Source: Fermentibacter danicus
GTDB lineage: Bacteria > Fermentibacterota > Fermentibacteria > Fermentibacterales > Fermentibacteraceae
Length of the DNA stretch: 38,530 nucleotides
Reading direction: 5' to 3'
NCBI GenBank assembly: GCA_001618615.1
Contig: LKHB01000169.1
Location: 1-38,530, forward strand
Below, one piece after another: positions 1 to 8,123 of the stretch (position 1 is its first letter; each line of letters starts with the position of its first letter). The translations under genes and the position numbers were made by a program. The notes beneath the pieces are model-generated. The model saw only the letters and a program-made list of their open reading frames with translations. It did not search any database and was not told the DNA's origin.

Positions 1-22
1 ATGGGCGGTTCCGGGGGCGGCC

Positions 23-322
23 CTACTCCTTCTTCCTCTTGAGGATCATCACTGCGCCCCCGAGGCAGTCTCCTATCGCGGCGACTATCCAGCCCTCCTT
101 CTCCTTTTCGCATACGAGCTGCGCGACGTTGTCCTTCATCTTCCAGAAGAGCTGGTTGACTTCGTGGGTCCATACCCCGTCGCCCCGGATCATCACGAGC
201 ACGCTGCCGTTGAAGACCTCGCCCAGCGTGGCCACGCTCCAGCCGTCGGGCTCGAGATCACGGATCACCTTCTCGAGGGAGCCCCTGCTCTTCCAGGAGG
301 CCGCTATAACCTTGTGCTCCAT
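23..322 (-). CDS. Small protein with two DUF4177-like repeats
   Basis: A 99-residue soluble protein with no signal peptide or membrane segment. It looks like an internal duplication: GWSVATLGEVFNGSVLVMIR (about residues 28-47) is echoed by GWIVAAIGDCLGGAVMILKR (about residues 77-96), each preceded by an amphipathic helix. The GW...hydrophobic strand...KR pattern resembles DUF4177-type small domains, but that link is a guess from pattern only. The start at 322 is chosen because AAGGAG lies 4 nt upstream and an in-frame extension to 565 would run through the end of the preceding sugar transferase gene. It is the last visible gene of a minus-strand glycan group. Function unknown. Confidence 0.72.
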   Translation of the reverse strand: MEHKVIAASWKSRGSLEKVIRDLEPDGWSVATLGEVFNGSVLVMIRGDGVWTHEVNQLFWKMKDNVAQLVCEKEKEGWIVAAIGDCLGGAVMILKRKKE

Positions 323-417
323 CTCGCTCCTTCGTTGCCGCCACGTTCTCCGGCAGGATCGCCCGGACCGGAAACACTGCCGCCCGGCCTGTGAATCCCG
401 GAACCGGGCCGCGCCTG

Positions 418-1863
418 CTAGTAGGCTCCCTTCCTGGAGAGCGCGGCAGGCAGGGTAAGCAGAAGTATCGATAAATCCATCCATATCGACCAGTTGTCGA
501 CATAGTAGAGATCCAGCTTCACCATCTCCTCGAAGCCGATCTGGCTGCGGCCGGACACCTGCCATACTCCGGTTAGGCCCGGGGTCGTCTTGAGCCTCTT
601 CAACTGGCGCTCGGTGTACTCGGCGACCTCTTCGGGAAGCGGCGGCCTCGGGCCTACGAGGCTCATTTCGCCCCTGATCACGTTCAGGAACTGCGGCAGC
701 TCGTCGAGGCTCCAGCGTCGGAGGAATCTACCCGAGCGGGTGACGCGCGGATCGCGCCGCATCTTGAACAGAGGGCCAGAGGCCTCGTTCATGGCCTTGA
801 GTTCGTCCTTCATCTTGTCCGCGCCTACCTTCATGGACCTGAACTTGAGCATCCTGAAGGGCCTGTTGTTGCGGCCGAGCCGTGTCTGGGAGTAGAAGAC
901 CGGCCAGCCGTCGTCGAGCAGAATGACGGCGGACAGGATAAGGCAGGGGACGAGCAGAAGGGGAAGCGAGGCCAGCGCGACGGTCAGATCGAAGGCCCGC
1001 TTGCAGACGCTCCTCGCGCCATGGAGAGGCGGGGAGACCGACTCGATCAGGGTGGTGCTGCCGAGGCTCGTGAAGCGCGTCGTCATGCTGACAAGCGTGA
1101 ACACGTCGGGCACCAGCATGTAGGAGATGCCGGCATGCTCGCAGGCGTAGATGATGTCGGCCGTCTCGTCCCTGGTGAGCGACGTGTCGGCCACGATCAG
1201 CTTCTCTATCGACCTGTCGCGCAGATAGGCGCCGAGGTCGTCCGCCCGGTCCGCCTCGATCGAGGGTTCGCACTCCCTGCCCGGCGGGCGGATGAAGCCG
1301 CAAAGGACCGCCGGGAAGGCGCCCCTGCTGCTGAGGTGCCTCGAGAGTTCGAGAGCGAGCGGGCCGCAGCCGTATATCGCAGTTCTGGAGGCAAGCCCCG
1401 ACTCGAGGGCCGCCTTCCGGGTCATCTCCCTGAATACGCCGTGCCAGACCGCCAGACAGAGGGATGATGCCGGGAAGGAGAACAGCAGCACGAACCGGGA
1501 GAAGTTGAGTTCCCGCACCGCGAAGCTGAGTGCGAAGGTGATCACCACGGCGGTGAAGGTGGAACGGAGTATCCCGGCCAGCTCCTCGATCTGGTCGAGA
1601 CCCCAGTTGCGGCGGTAGACCCCGAAGGCATGCATCACGATGATAGTTACTACGCCCATTACGACGCCGGCAACGAGGTAGTGGAGGGCGGAGAGCCTGA
1701 AGTCGAGGGGTCTGCCGAGCGTTCGCGAGAACAGGCCTGCCAGGAGGGAGTGCCTGAGCCAGAAGCCGAGCATGTAGACGGCGATCACGATCACGAGGTC
1801 GCCGACCGCCATCAGCAGCGCATTGATCCATTCCAGACGGTTCTTCAGCATGGCCGCGGGCAT
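418..1863 (-). CDS. Polyprenyl-phosphate sugar-1-phosphate transferase (WbaP/WcaJ type)
   Basis: This 481-residue membrane enzyme should transfer a sugar-1-phosphate from a nucleotide sugar to undecaprenyl phosphate, the first committed step of an exopolysaccharide or O-antigen repeat. Four to five N-terminal hydrophobic segments (residues about 10-135) precede a Rossmann-like CoA-binding-type domain (about 150-280, with AIYGCGPLALELSRHL). A re-entrant hydrophobic segment and the bacterial sugar transferase catalytic domain follow. Catalytic-domain hallmarks are MLKFRSMK, SLDELPQFLNV, GEMSLVGPRPPLP and TPGLTGVWQVSGRS. The gene overlaps the 3-prime end of the upstream GT2 gene by 19 nt, so the two are probably co-translated. 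An alternative start is Met5 (1851). The sugar cannot be told from sequence. Confidence 0.93.
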   Translation of the reverse strand: MPAAMLKNRLEWINALLMAVGDLVIVIAVYMLGFWLRHSLLAGLFSRTLGRPLDFRLSALHYLVAGVVMGVVTIIVMHAFGVYRRNWGLDQIEELAGILRSTFTAVVITFALSFAVRELNFSRFVLLFSFPASSLCLAVWHGVFREMTRKAALESGLASRTAIYGCGPLALELSRHLSSRGAFPAVLCGFIRPPGRECEPSIEADRADDLGAYLRDRSIEKLIVADTSLTRDETADIIYACEHAGISYMLVPDVFTLVSMTTRFTSLGSTTLIESVSPPLHGARSVCKRAFDLTVALASLPLLLVPCLILSAVILLDDGWPVFYSQTRLGRNNRPFRMLKFRSMKVGADKMKDELKAMNEASGPLFKMRRDPRVTRSGRFLRRWSLDELPQFLNVIRGEMSLVGPRPPLPEEVAEYTERQLKRLKTTPGLTGVWQVSGRSQIGFEEMVKLDLYYVDNWSIWMDLSILLLTLPAALSRKGAY

Positions 1864-2645
1864 CTTCCAGTCAAGGCTCCAGGATGATCCGAGTAGAATC
1901 TAAGCATGCTCCTGAGATGCAGCCACAGGGCTCTTCCCGGCCTCCCCGCGCTTTCCCTGCGGGATTCGTGCTCCATTAAGGCGTCCGGCACGTGCCACAC
2001 CTCGAAGCCGTTCTCCCATGCACGCCAGCACATCTCCACATCCTCGAAGTACAGGAAGTAGCGTTCAGACATCAGCCCGAAGGCTTCCCGGCCCCGGGCC
2101 GTTACGAACATCGCCGCTCCCACGAGCCAGTCCACTGGGGTGGGATTGTCATCGGGATTATGCGGCATGTGCCTCTCTATCGCCGCCCGGCCGGCACTGG
2201 TGCGCCCCCAGGGGGTTCTACGCGCTGCAATGGCGGACGGGTCCGGGAATCTCCTCGCCGAGGACTGGATCCGGCCGTCCGCGGAGAGGAGCCTGGGGCC
2301 TGCTATGCCGATGCCGTCGGATTCCGAGCAGAAGGCCTCCAGGCGGGAGATCGACCCGGGGCGGACTATCACGTCGGGGTTCAGGAAGAGCACCGGGCCC
2401 GGGCCGCACAGCCCGGCTGCAATGTTGTTGGCTCTCGCCAGCCCGAGGTTCCGCTCGCATCTGACCGTCCTGACGTCCCTGAAGGAGGCGCAGAGCCCGG
2501 GTGTGCCGTCGGAGGATGCGTTGTCGAACACGACGATCCTGCGTGGGATCTCGCAGGGATCGAGGTCGAGCAGTGACGAGAGGCAGCCCGCGATCGTCCG
2601 CGAGCTGTTGTAGGTCGTGATGACTACGGATGCTTCGGCTGGCAT
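1845..2645 (-). CDS. Glycosyltransferase family 2 (WbbL-like)
   Basis: A 266-residue cytoplasmic GT-A fold enzyme. The N-terminal nucleotide-sugar motif VVITTYNSS is followed by VVFDNASSDG, ERNLGLARANNIAAG, FLNPDV (the DxD-like position) and the acceptor-side motif ERYFLYFEDVEMCWRAWENG, all typical of rhamnosyltransferase-like GT2 proteins. It has no membrane segments. It sits directly before the sugar-1-phosphate transferase and overlaps it by 19 nt, so it probably adds a later sugar to the same lipid-linked repeat. It lies just after HU, separated from it by a strong hairpin (2692-2718). No clear promoter of its own was found. Sugar donor unknown. Confidence 0.92.
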   Translation of the reverse strand: MPAEASVVITTYNSSRTIAGCLSSLLDLDPCEIPRRIVVFDNASSDGTPGLCASFRDVRTVRCERNLGLARANNIAAGLCGPGPVLFLNPDVIVRPGSISRLEAFCSESDGIGIAGPRLLSADGRIQSSARRFPDPSAIAARRTPWGRTSAGRAAIERHMPHNPDDNPTPVDWLVGAAMFVTARGREAFGLMSERYFLYFEDVEMCWRAWENGFEVWHVPDALMEHESRRESAGRPGRALWLHLRSMLRFYSDHPGALTGRCPRPC

Positions 2646-2691
2646 GTCCCCGGTGGAGGATGGTCTGCAGCGCAGACCCCGGATATGGGAG

Positions 2692-2718
2692 GGAGGGGCG
2701 GGCGAGGCCCGCCCCTCC
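2692..2718 (-). terminator. Perfect 12-bp hairpin after HU
   Basis: GGAGGGGCGGGC (2692-2703), a 3-nt loop and GCCCGCCCCTCC (2707-2718) form a perfect, almost pure G+C stem 16 nt past the HU stop. There is no T-run on the minus strand side, so it may work as a Rho-assisted or U-independent terminator, or as a 3-prime end stabiliser. Read-through into the GT2 gene is possible. Confidence 0.6.
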
Positions 2719-2733
2719 GTAAAGGCGTCAGGG

Positions 2734-3033
2734 CTAGCGCTTCTTGCCCTTCTTGCCCTTCTCGACGAGTTCCTTCAGGGTCTTGCCGGCCTTGAAGTGC
2801 GGTACTCTCTTCGCCGGATAGGTTTTCTTGGCGTGAGTCTTGGGATCGACACCGACCCTCTGTGCCCTGAGCTTGTTCGAGAACGTCCCGAACCCGACAA
2901 GGCTGATCTTGGCGTCCTCCGCCTTCAGAGCATCCATGATGCCCGCCAGGAAGGCATCAACAGCACCTCCGGCCTGCTTCTTGGTGAGGCCGGTCTTGTC
3001 CGCGACGTGCGCTACCAGATCCTTCTTGGTCAT
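2734..3033 (-). CDS. HU-family histone-like DNA-binding protein
   Basis: A 99-residue nucleoid protein that binds and bends DNA as a dimer. The N-terminus MTKKDLVAHVADKTGLTKK forms the helical dimer interface. The family signature is seen in SLVGFGTFSNKLRAQRVGVDP, and the beta-arm region contains KKTYPAKRVPHFKAGKTLK, the usual ending. A lysine-rich tail (KKGKKGKKR) extends beyond the core. The ribosome binding site AAGGGGGTGA lies close before ATG. A promoter at 3065-3093 fits the sigma-70 consensus well, consistent with high expression as a monocistronic unit. Confidence 0.96.
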   Translation of the reverse strand: MTKKDLVAHVADKTGLTKKQAGGAVDAFLAGIMDALKAEDAKISLVGFGTFSNKLRAQRVGVDPKTHAKKTYPAKRVPHFKAGKTLKELVEKGKKGKKR

Positions 3034-3064
3034 GAAGTCACCCCCTTTCCACGACCTTTCCCCG

Positions 3065-3093
3065 AGTGTAGATCACCGAAAGCTCCATGTCAA
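3065..3093 (-). promoter_or_regulatory. Sigma-70 promoter of the HU gene
   Basis: Read on the minus strand, TTGACA (3088-3093) is followed by a 17-nt spacer and TACACT (3065-3070). The -35 box is a perfect match, the spacing is optimal and the -10 is 4/6. Transcription would start near 3058, giving a leader of about 25 nt with a strong Shine-Dalgarno. The flank at 3155-3200 is AT-rich, unlike the rest of the window. Confidence 0.82.
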
Positions 3094-3186
3094 GCGTGTA
3101 TCACGATCATTGAAGCCGTTGTGACCAGTGTTCCCGACCGCGACGGGCGGATAACACCGAAAAATAACAATAAAAAGCTATAGCTA

Positions 3187-3229
3187 GAAAAATTCTTTCG
3201 TTCGACGAATCCGGCATTCCGGGGATTCG
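3187..3229 (-). terminator. Hairpin plus T-run after lptD
   Basis: CGAATCC (3206-3212) pairs with GGATTCG (3223-3229), with further CCGG pairing possible inside the loop. On the minus strand this is followed about 12 nt later by a run of five T (complement of the A-run around 3187-3191). It lies 35 nt past the lptD stop and before the HU promoter, so it is a plausible operon end. The distance from stem to T-run is longer than in a textbook intrinsic terminator. Confidence 0.45.
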
Positions 3230-3263
3230 GGCCGTGATCCGTGTCCCGCCCGGCGGAAAGGCG

Positions 3264-5453
3264 CTAGAAGTTGCTGACGTGCTGTTCGACCTTGATGTCG
3301 GGCAGGTCCACTATGTTGATCCTGAAGTAGAATCCGCTGTCCATGTCCGAGATGTGCCGCACGAAAAGGGCCTCCCAGCAGTGGAGATCCCTGCGGAGCG
3401 TGTAGCTCTGGTTGATGAAGGAACCCTTCGAAATGTCGTAGTAGGTGGTGTAGTCGATCGACCAGGACGGTGTCAGCTCCAGGGAGGCCGATGCCCTGAT
3501 CTTGCTGAGGTCGTCGGCTCCGTCGAACCCTCTCGTGTAGTGGTGCGTGAAGGAGAGCCTGTAGGGAAGCCCCTGGAAAGAGACGGAGTCGGGAACCAGT
3601 GTCCGGTCGTTGCCGACGATCTGTAGAGACGTGGTGAAGCCCATTGAGATGAGTTCCCTGTCGTAGAGGTCCCATGCTGCATCGGCCCGGAATCTGGCCA
3701 GGGTGACCGGCGTGAGGTTCAGCGAAGCCGAAAGCGGGGAGAAGGACCGCTCCGAATCGCCGGGGTCCATGTCGTACGAGACGGCCAGGTCGAGGCTGGC
3801 GAGTTCGGTCTTCTCGATGCCGGAGGGCGACTCCCTCTTGGCTTCCAGGCTCTGAAAGAGTCCGAACTGGACCGTGCCCCCGCTCGAGGGCAGGGAGAAG
3901 TCCGAGAAGGTCCAGTACTTCGTAGAGGCGGAATCCGCGGGCGAGAGCGAGATTCCGTCGTCGCCACCCGCGAGATGGCTTTCAGGCGACCACCTGATGA
4001 CCGCCCTCGGGCTGATCGTGTGGCGGAAGGCGGTGTATCCCAGGCCGCCCTCCTGGAAGGTTCCGTAGACATCCGAGGAGAGGCTCAGGCTGCCGGTTCC
4101 GGCAGCCCACCACGGGTAGCGGCCGCCGCTGCGGTCCCTGTCATAGACCGTGAACACCCCTCCTATCCTCGGAGAGATGGACAGGAAATCCAGCACGCGT
4201 TCCGAGGCTGAAATCTCGGAAGCGGTCCTGAGGCCGGAATGGGTCGTCCTGCTCTCCTCCCTCCGGGTATCCATCGAGACGTAGTGGGAGGAGAGATTCC
4301 AGTACAGGGAGTGCCAGAACCGCCTTTCGGAGGGATCCGAGGGGGCGCTGAACAGAGGGGTGGAGTTGATCCCGAGCCTGAAGTCGGGAAGTGTCTGCAC
4401 CGACTCGGTCTCGTCCGGTATGCTGTCGGGATCGTTGTCGAGGTATGCGGTTCTGTCGAGGGTGAGCTGAAGGGACGCGATGCCGAAGGTTCTCGATACG
4501 CTCGCCCAGGATCGGACTTCGTTCTTCATCCTGTCCTCAATCTCGGGCTCCGTGTCCTTCAGATAGGACCTGTCGCTGAGGAACTCGGCGTTGAGGCGCA
4601 CGGCGGTTCCGTCGGGAAAGTCGTGCAGATGAGAGCCGAACAGGCTCCATCTGTCGAGATGGCTCTCGAACTCCCTCCTCCATTCGGTTTCGAGCCTCCC
4701 CTCGTGCACGTAGCGGAGCCTGTGGCGCTCCCTCGCGGACAGGGAGAAGCGTGATCTGTCGAGGATGTCGCCCTGGACCAGCAGATCGAGGTAGTCGGAG
4801 AAGGCGAAGTAGTAGCCGAGACCTCTCAGGAATCGACCGTCCCTGGATGTCTGTCCGAATCTCGGGATGGTGAAGCCGGACTGGCGGCCCGTACGAATGG
4901 GGAAGACCATGTAGGGGAGGTACATGACCGGAGTGTCCGCTACGTAGAGGTATATCGGCCTAGCGATGGCGCGGTCGTTCTGGAACACCTTCATCATCGG
5001 GGAATGGAAGTAGTAGTCCGAGGAGTCCCCGTCGCAGGTCGTGAACCTGACGTCCGTGATGTTGAACTCCCGGCGGCCCACCTGGGTGATCGAGGTTCCC
5101 GAATAGAAGCCGAACTCGTAGCGTGAATCGCCGCCCTCGATCATCCCCCGTCTGGCGGTCATGTCGTAGAACATCCTGGTACCCCTGATCGACTCGCCCC
5201 TGTCGAACAGCTCAGGCGCGCCGGAAGCCTCGATCAGGTCCAGTTCCGAACGGTATCTAACCGTGTCCGCCTCCAGGTTCATGTCGCGGTAGTCCACCCG
5301 GGACGACCCGATCAGGACGAAGTCGCCCGTCGAAGGCATGAAGCAGATCGAGTCCGCGCTGTAGGCGATGGTCTCCAGGACGGCGGTCCTCGTGGAGTCC
5401 GCCGTGCTGTCCGACAGGACGATGGAGAGGATCAGGGGGAGAGGCGGGATCAT
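3264..5453 (-). CDS. lptD: LptD-like LPS assembly outer-membrane protein
   Basis: A 729-residue protein of the LptD/OstA type, which inserts lipopolysaccharide into the outer leaflet. A short hydrophobic N-terminus is followed by an OstA-like beta-jellyroll region (about residues 25-140, with DFVLIGSSRVDYRDMNLEAD and SELDLIEASGAPELF). A long barrel region with alternating aromatic strands comes next, and the protein ends in Phe (HVSNF), as BAM substrates usually do. The part YLYVADTPVMYLPYMVFPIR...GFTIPRFG is typical of LptD. The start at 5453 forms an ATGA overlap with the ROK kinase stop; an upstream in-frame Met at 5543 lies inside the kinase gene and is not needed. The barrel sequence is divergent. 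Confidence 0.88.
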   Translation of the reverse strand: MIPPLPLILSIVLSDSTADSTRTAVLETIAYSADSICFMPSTGDFVLIGSSRVDYRDMNLEADTVRYRSELDLIEASGAPELFDRGESIRGTRMFYDMTARRGMIEGGDSRYEFGFYSGTSITQVGRREFNITDVRFTTCDGDSSDYYFHSPMMKVFQNDRAIARPIYLYVADTPVMYLPYMVFPIRTGRQSGFTIPRFGQTSRDGRFLRGLGYYFAFSDYLDLLVQGDILDRSRFSLSARERHRLRYVHEGRLETEWRREFESHLDRWSLFGSHLHDFPDGTAVRLNAEFLSDRSYLKDTEPEIEDRMKNEVRSWASVSRTFGIASLQLTLDRTAYLDNDPDSIPDETESVQTLPDFRLGINSTPLFSAPSDPSERRFWHSLYWNLSSHYVSMDTRREESRTTHSGLRTASEISASERVLDFLSISPRIGGVFTVYDRDRSGGRYPWWAAGTGSLSLSSDVYGTFQEGGLGYTAFRHTISPRAVIRWSPESHLAGGDDGISLSPADSASTKYWTFSDFSLPSSGGTVQFGLFQSLEAKRESPSGIEKTELASLDLAVSYDMDPGDSERSFSPLSASLNLTPVTLARFRADAAWDLYDRELISMGFTTSLQIVGNDRTLVPDSVSFQGLPYRLSFTHHYTRGFDGADDLSKIRASASLELTPSWSIDYTTYYDISKGSFINQSYTLRRDLHCWEALFVRHISDMDSGFYFRINIVDLPDIKVEQHVSNF

Positions 5454-6352
5454 GTGCGGGAATCCCGGGCCATGAGAGCGGCTCCGAGGGCGCCGGCTTC
5501 GGAGGAGTCGGGCACCGTACTCACGCACCACGGATGCCTGCATCGTCCGGTGAATTCGGCGCAGGCCGGCTGCATGAACAGATCGGAGGCGTTGGCGAGC
5601 CCGCCCGCAAGGTAGAATCCGTCCGGACTGAGGCAGTTGGCGAGGCTGGCGAGGCCTCTCCCCACCCAGGCGCCGTACACATCGAAAGCCTTCAGCGCTG
5701 CAGAGTCGCCATTCCGGGCAAGGTCGGCGATCTCCCTGGGGTCGGGGACGGTTTCCTCACCGGCGGAGGGCTCTCTGCCCAGGTAGTACCGGACGAGGGC
5801 ATCCCGGCCCGCATATCTTTCCCAGCAGCCGGTGGAGCCGCAGGGACATGCCTGCCCGGAGCTTTCCACCGCCATGTGGCCGAATTCACCTGCAAACCCT
5901 GTGCCGTAGATTACCTTCCCGCGATCCAGTATCGTGCCTCCGATCCCGGTGCCCAGTGTGACGAAGACGCGGAGTCCATCCGAGGGGATCAGGCCGGTCC
6001 TCACCGCTCCGTAGGCGAATGAGTTGCAGTCGTTGTCCACGACGGCTCCCGCCCCGGTTCTCCCGGCGATCTCGGAAGCTACGTCCAGAGGCGCCCAGCC
6101 GGGCAGGTTCGGAGAGAACGAGAGAATGCCGCGTCGGCGGTCCACCAGGCCGGCAATCCCGACACCGACGGCAAGAGGCTCGGGATCTGCGTTCAGGATG
6201 GTCCCGGCGAGTTCATCGAGAAGCCTCCGGGCGCCCCTGAGCGGGAGAGTGGAGAGCACCGCCTCGATCCTGAAGGGCGAATCGCGCCCCACGGAGCCGA
6301 CGACAGTGGTTGTACCCCCGATGTCCGCTCCCCAGAAGCGTCTATTCGACAC
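5450..6352 (-). CDS. ROK-family sugar kinase
   Basis: A 300-residue cytoplasmic kinase that phosphorylates a hexose such as glucose or an N-acetylated amino sugar using ATP. Visible motifs are the phosphate loop ADIGGTTT (9-16), VVDNDCN with the likely catalytic Asp (about 107), GTGIGG (134-139), GEFGHM (155-160) and the zinc site CPCGSTGCWERYAG (Cys169, Cys171 and Cys176, with the His of GEFGHM). The length is normal. The gene overlaps the upstream lipoprotein gene by 11 nt and lptD by 4 nt, so the three form one transcription unit. Substrate specificity cannot be read from sequence. Confidence 0.94.
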   Translation of the reverse strand: MSNRRFWGADIGGTTTVVGSVGRDSPFRIEAVLSTLPLRGARRLLDELAGTILNADPEPLAVGVGIAGLVDRRRGILSFSPNLPGWAPLDVASEIAGRTGAGAVVDNDCNSFAYGAVRTGLIPSDGLRVFVTLGTGIGGTILDRGKVIYGTGFAGEFGHMAVESSGQACPCGSTGCWERYAGRDALVRYYLGREPSAGEETVPDPREIADLARNGDSAALKAFDVYGAWVGRGLASLANCLSPDGFYLAGGLANASDLFMQPACAEFTGRCRHPWCVSTVPDSSEAGALGAALMARDSRT

Positions 6353-8012
6353 TGACTATCTCTCCGTCGATCACCATTACGAGCGGCAGGGACACGCGCG
6401 CCACCGTCCGCGCGCCTATCGTGCAGACTCCGCTCGCGCCCCTGATGCTGCCCGTGGAGGTGATGGCCCTCTCGAACGCCTCTCTGGAGTTCGCGCCGTC
6501 GGAGGCTGCGTCGAGAATGACCGAGGCCGCGTCGTAGCCCTGGGCGGAGAGGATGGAGGGATCGGTCCCGTACTTCCTCCTGTAGTGGAACACGAAGCTC
6601 GAGGTCGGCGGATACATGGATCCTGCCCCGAAGGAGCAGGTGAAAACCGCCCCGTCCATGTACTCCCCGCCGAGCCTCAGCACGGCCTCGCTGTCGAGGC
6701 CGGACGTGCCGAAGATCATGGCGTTCAGGGAGTAGTAGCGGAGCTGCGGGGCGATCTGCACAGCCTCGTATGCGGTGACTGGAATGAAGATGCCGTCGGG
6801 CGAGGCGTTCTTGATCGAGGATATCTGGGTTTTGAAGTCTGTATCGTCCGTGGCGAACGCCTCGGTTCTGACTATCCTTCCGCCCATGCGCTCGACGGTG
6901 GCGGCGAACTGCTCCGCCTGAGCCACCGATGTGCCGGTGTAGCTGTGGAGGATGGCAAGCCTGCTGCAGCCGGCCGTGCGGACGGCGTATTCCGCGACGG
7001 TCACCGCTTCGTCCGCCCCCGCGGGAACCAGCCTGTGGACATAGGCGCCGATGCGGTCGACGTCCGAGGAGGTGGCGGCCGGCGAGAGGGTGGGGAGCCC
7101 GTACTGCTGGGCATACTCGGCGAAGGCCTCGGTTTCGGCGCTGGTCAGGGGCCCGATGACAGCGAAACAGCCCGGATCCGATCCGAGGTTCCTGCCCGCG
7201 GCCGCCAGTACCTCCCTGTCGCCACGGGTATCGACGACCACCAGTTCCGGAGCGTTGGATACGAGATCGGCGGCTCTCTCGAAGCACAGCCTCACGCCGG
7301 ATTCCACCTGCGAGGCATAGGCGGCTCCGTTGCCCGTCATGGGAAGAACGAGCGCCACGTAGCCCCTCTCGGGGCCTTCGGGGATTCCACCTGCCCAGTA
7401 TCGCTCGCGGAAGCCGGGGTATAGGCGGTCGAGCTCGCCGGCCGTCATGGACGCCCGGACGGTCTCCCCGGAAGTCGTGTACCTCCTGGCCAGTTCGAGC
7501 AGGACATAGGGCTCGAGCCAGTCGGCCCTTCTCCGGGCGGCGAGCTGGTCGGCGGAAAGGCCTCCCAGGACTTCGAAGGCCAGGGCGGAGGCGGCTTCCG
7601 CCTCGGCGGCCCGGAGATTCTCCGGGTTCAGCGAGCCCAGAGCATCGGCCGCCCTCGTCCAGCGGCCCAGTGCGGAGAGCGAACGCGCAACGAGCAGCAG
7701 AGCCCTCGCCCTGGTGCCGGAGCGCGTCTCGACTGCGATGCTGTCGGCTGTGGCGAGAGCCCTCTCGACCATGCCCGATCCGAGCCAGGCCTCGGCTCTC
7801 CCGAGGCGCCATTCGGGCACGGAGGGATTGTCAGGACCGGCGGAAATGGCCTGTGTGAACAGGTCTGCAGCGCGCTCCCACCGCCCCGATTCCAGGCATG
7901 CCCTCGCCTGCTCGGCCTGGGCGGCTCCATCCCCGGAGTCCGCGATCCGGCAGGAAGCCATGAGCATGAGTACAGCGAAAGTGGCTGTGACGAGAAGCGC
8001 GCGGCGGGGCAT
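6342..8012 (-). CDS. LpoA-like lipoprotein: TPR plus periplasmic-binding domain
   Basis: A 556-residue protein with a lipoprotein signal peptide ending in LMASC. Residues about 25-190 are helical repeats of TPR type, such as ACLESGRWERAADLFTQAIS. Residues about 215-556 form a type I periplasmic-binding fold of the Leu/Ile/Val-binding (Peripla_BP_6) type, with VALVLPMTGNGAAYASQVESG, FAVIGPLTSAETEAFA and LPTLSPAATSSDVD. TPR plus binding-fold architecture is that of LpoA, the outer-membrane activator of peptidoglycan synthase PBP1A. No ABC permease lies nearby, which also argues against a simple transporter. The start has GGAGGT 6 nt upstream. Role in wall synthesis is inferred. Confidence 0.85.
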   Translation of the reverse strand: MPRRALLVTATFAVLMLMASCRIADSGDGAAQAEQARACLESGRWERAADLFTQAISAGPDNPSVPEWRLGRAEAWLGSGMVERALATADSIAVETRSGTRARALLLVARSLSALGRWTRAADALGSLNPENLRAAEAEAASALAFEVLGGLSADQLAARRRADWLEPYVLLELARRYTTSGETVRASMTAGELDRLYPGFRERYWAGGIPEGPERGYVALVLPMTGNGAAYASQVESGVRLCFERAADLVSNAPELVVVDTRGDREVLAAAGRNLGSDPGCFAVIGPLTSAETEAFAEYAQQYGLPTLSPAATSSDVDRIGAYVHRLVPAGADEAVTVAEYAVRTAGCSRLAILHSYTGTSVAQAEQFAATVERMGGRIVRTEAFATDDTDFKTQISSIKNASPDGIFIPVTAYEAVQIAPQLRYYSLNAMIFGTSGLDSEAVLRLGGEYMDGAVFTCSFGAGSMYPPTSSFVFHYRRKYGTDPSILSAQGYDAASVILDAASDGANSREAFERAITSTGSIRGASGVCTIGARTVARVSLPLVMVIDGEIVSVE

Positions 8013-8043
8013 CTGCAGACCTCCGATTGGGATGGGTTGCCGG

Positions 8044-8073
8044 AATATGGCCCTGGACGGTCTCCCGGCGCAA
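8044..8073 (-). promoter_or_regulatory. Weak candidate promoter for the LpoA-like/ROK/lptD unit
   Basis: On the minus strand, TTGCGC (8068-8073), an 18-nt spacer and CATATT (8044-8049) lie between a strong terminator and the lipoprotein start. Matches are 3/6 and 4/6. The position fits a new transcription unit, but the match alone is modest. Confidence 0.35.
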
Positions 8074-8077
8074 CGAA

Positions 8078-8103
8078 AAGGGCCCGCGCCGAGGCGGGCC
8101 CTT
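8078..8103 (-). terminator. Intrinsic terminator after the parvulin lipoprotein
   Basis: AAGGGCCCGC (8078-8087) and GCGGGCCCTT (8094-8103) form a perfect 10-bp stem with a 6-nt loop. On the minus strand the stem ends in CCCTTTTCGTTG, giving a short T-run. It is 20 nt past the stop at 8124 and separates this unit from the next minus-strand gene. Confidence 0.75.
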
Positions 8104-8123
8104 CTCTCGAATGTCCGGTTCCG

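Noticed and set aside
394..417. Short GC inverted repeats between the sugar transferase and the small duplicated protein
   Set aside because: Stems of 4-6 bp without T-run, expected by chance at this GC content.
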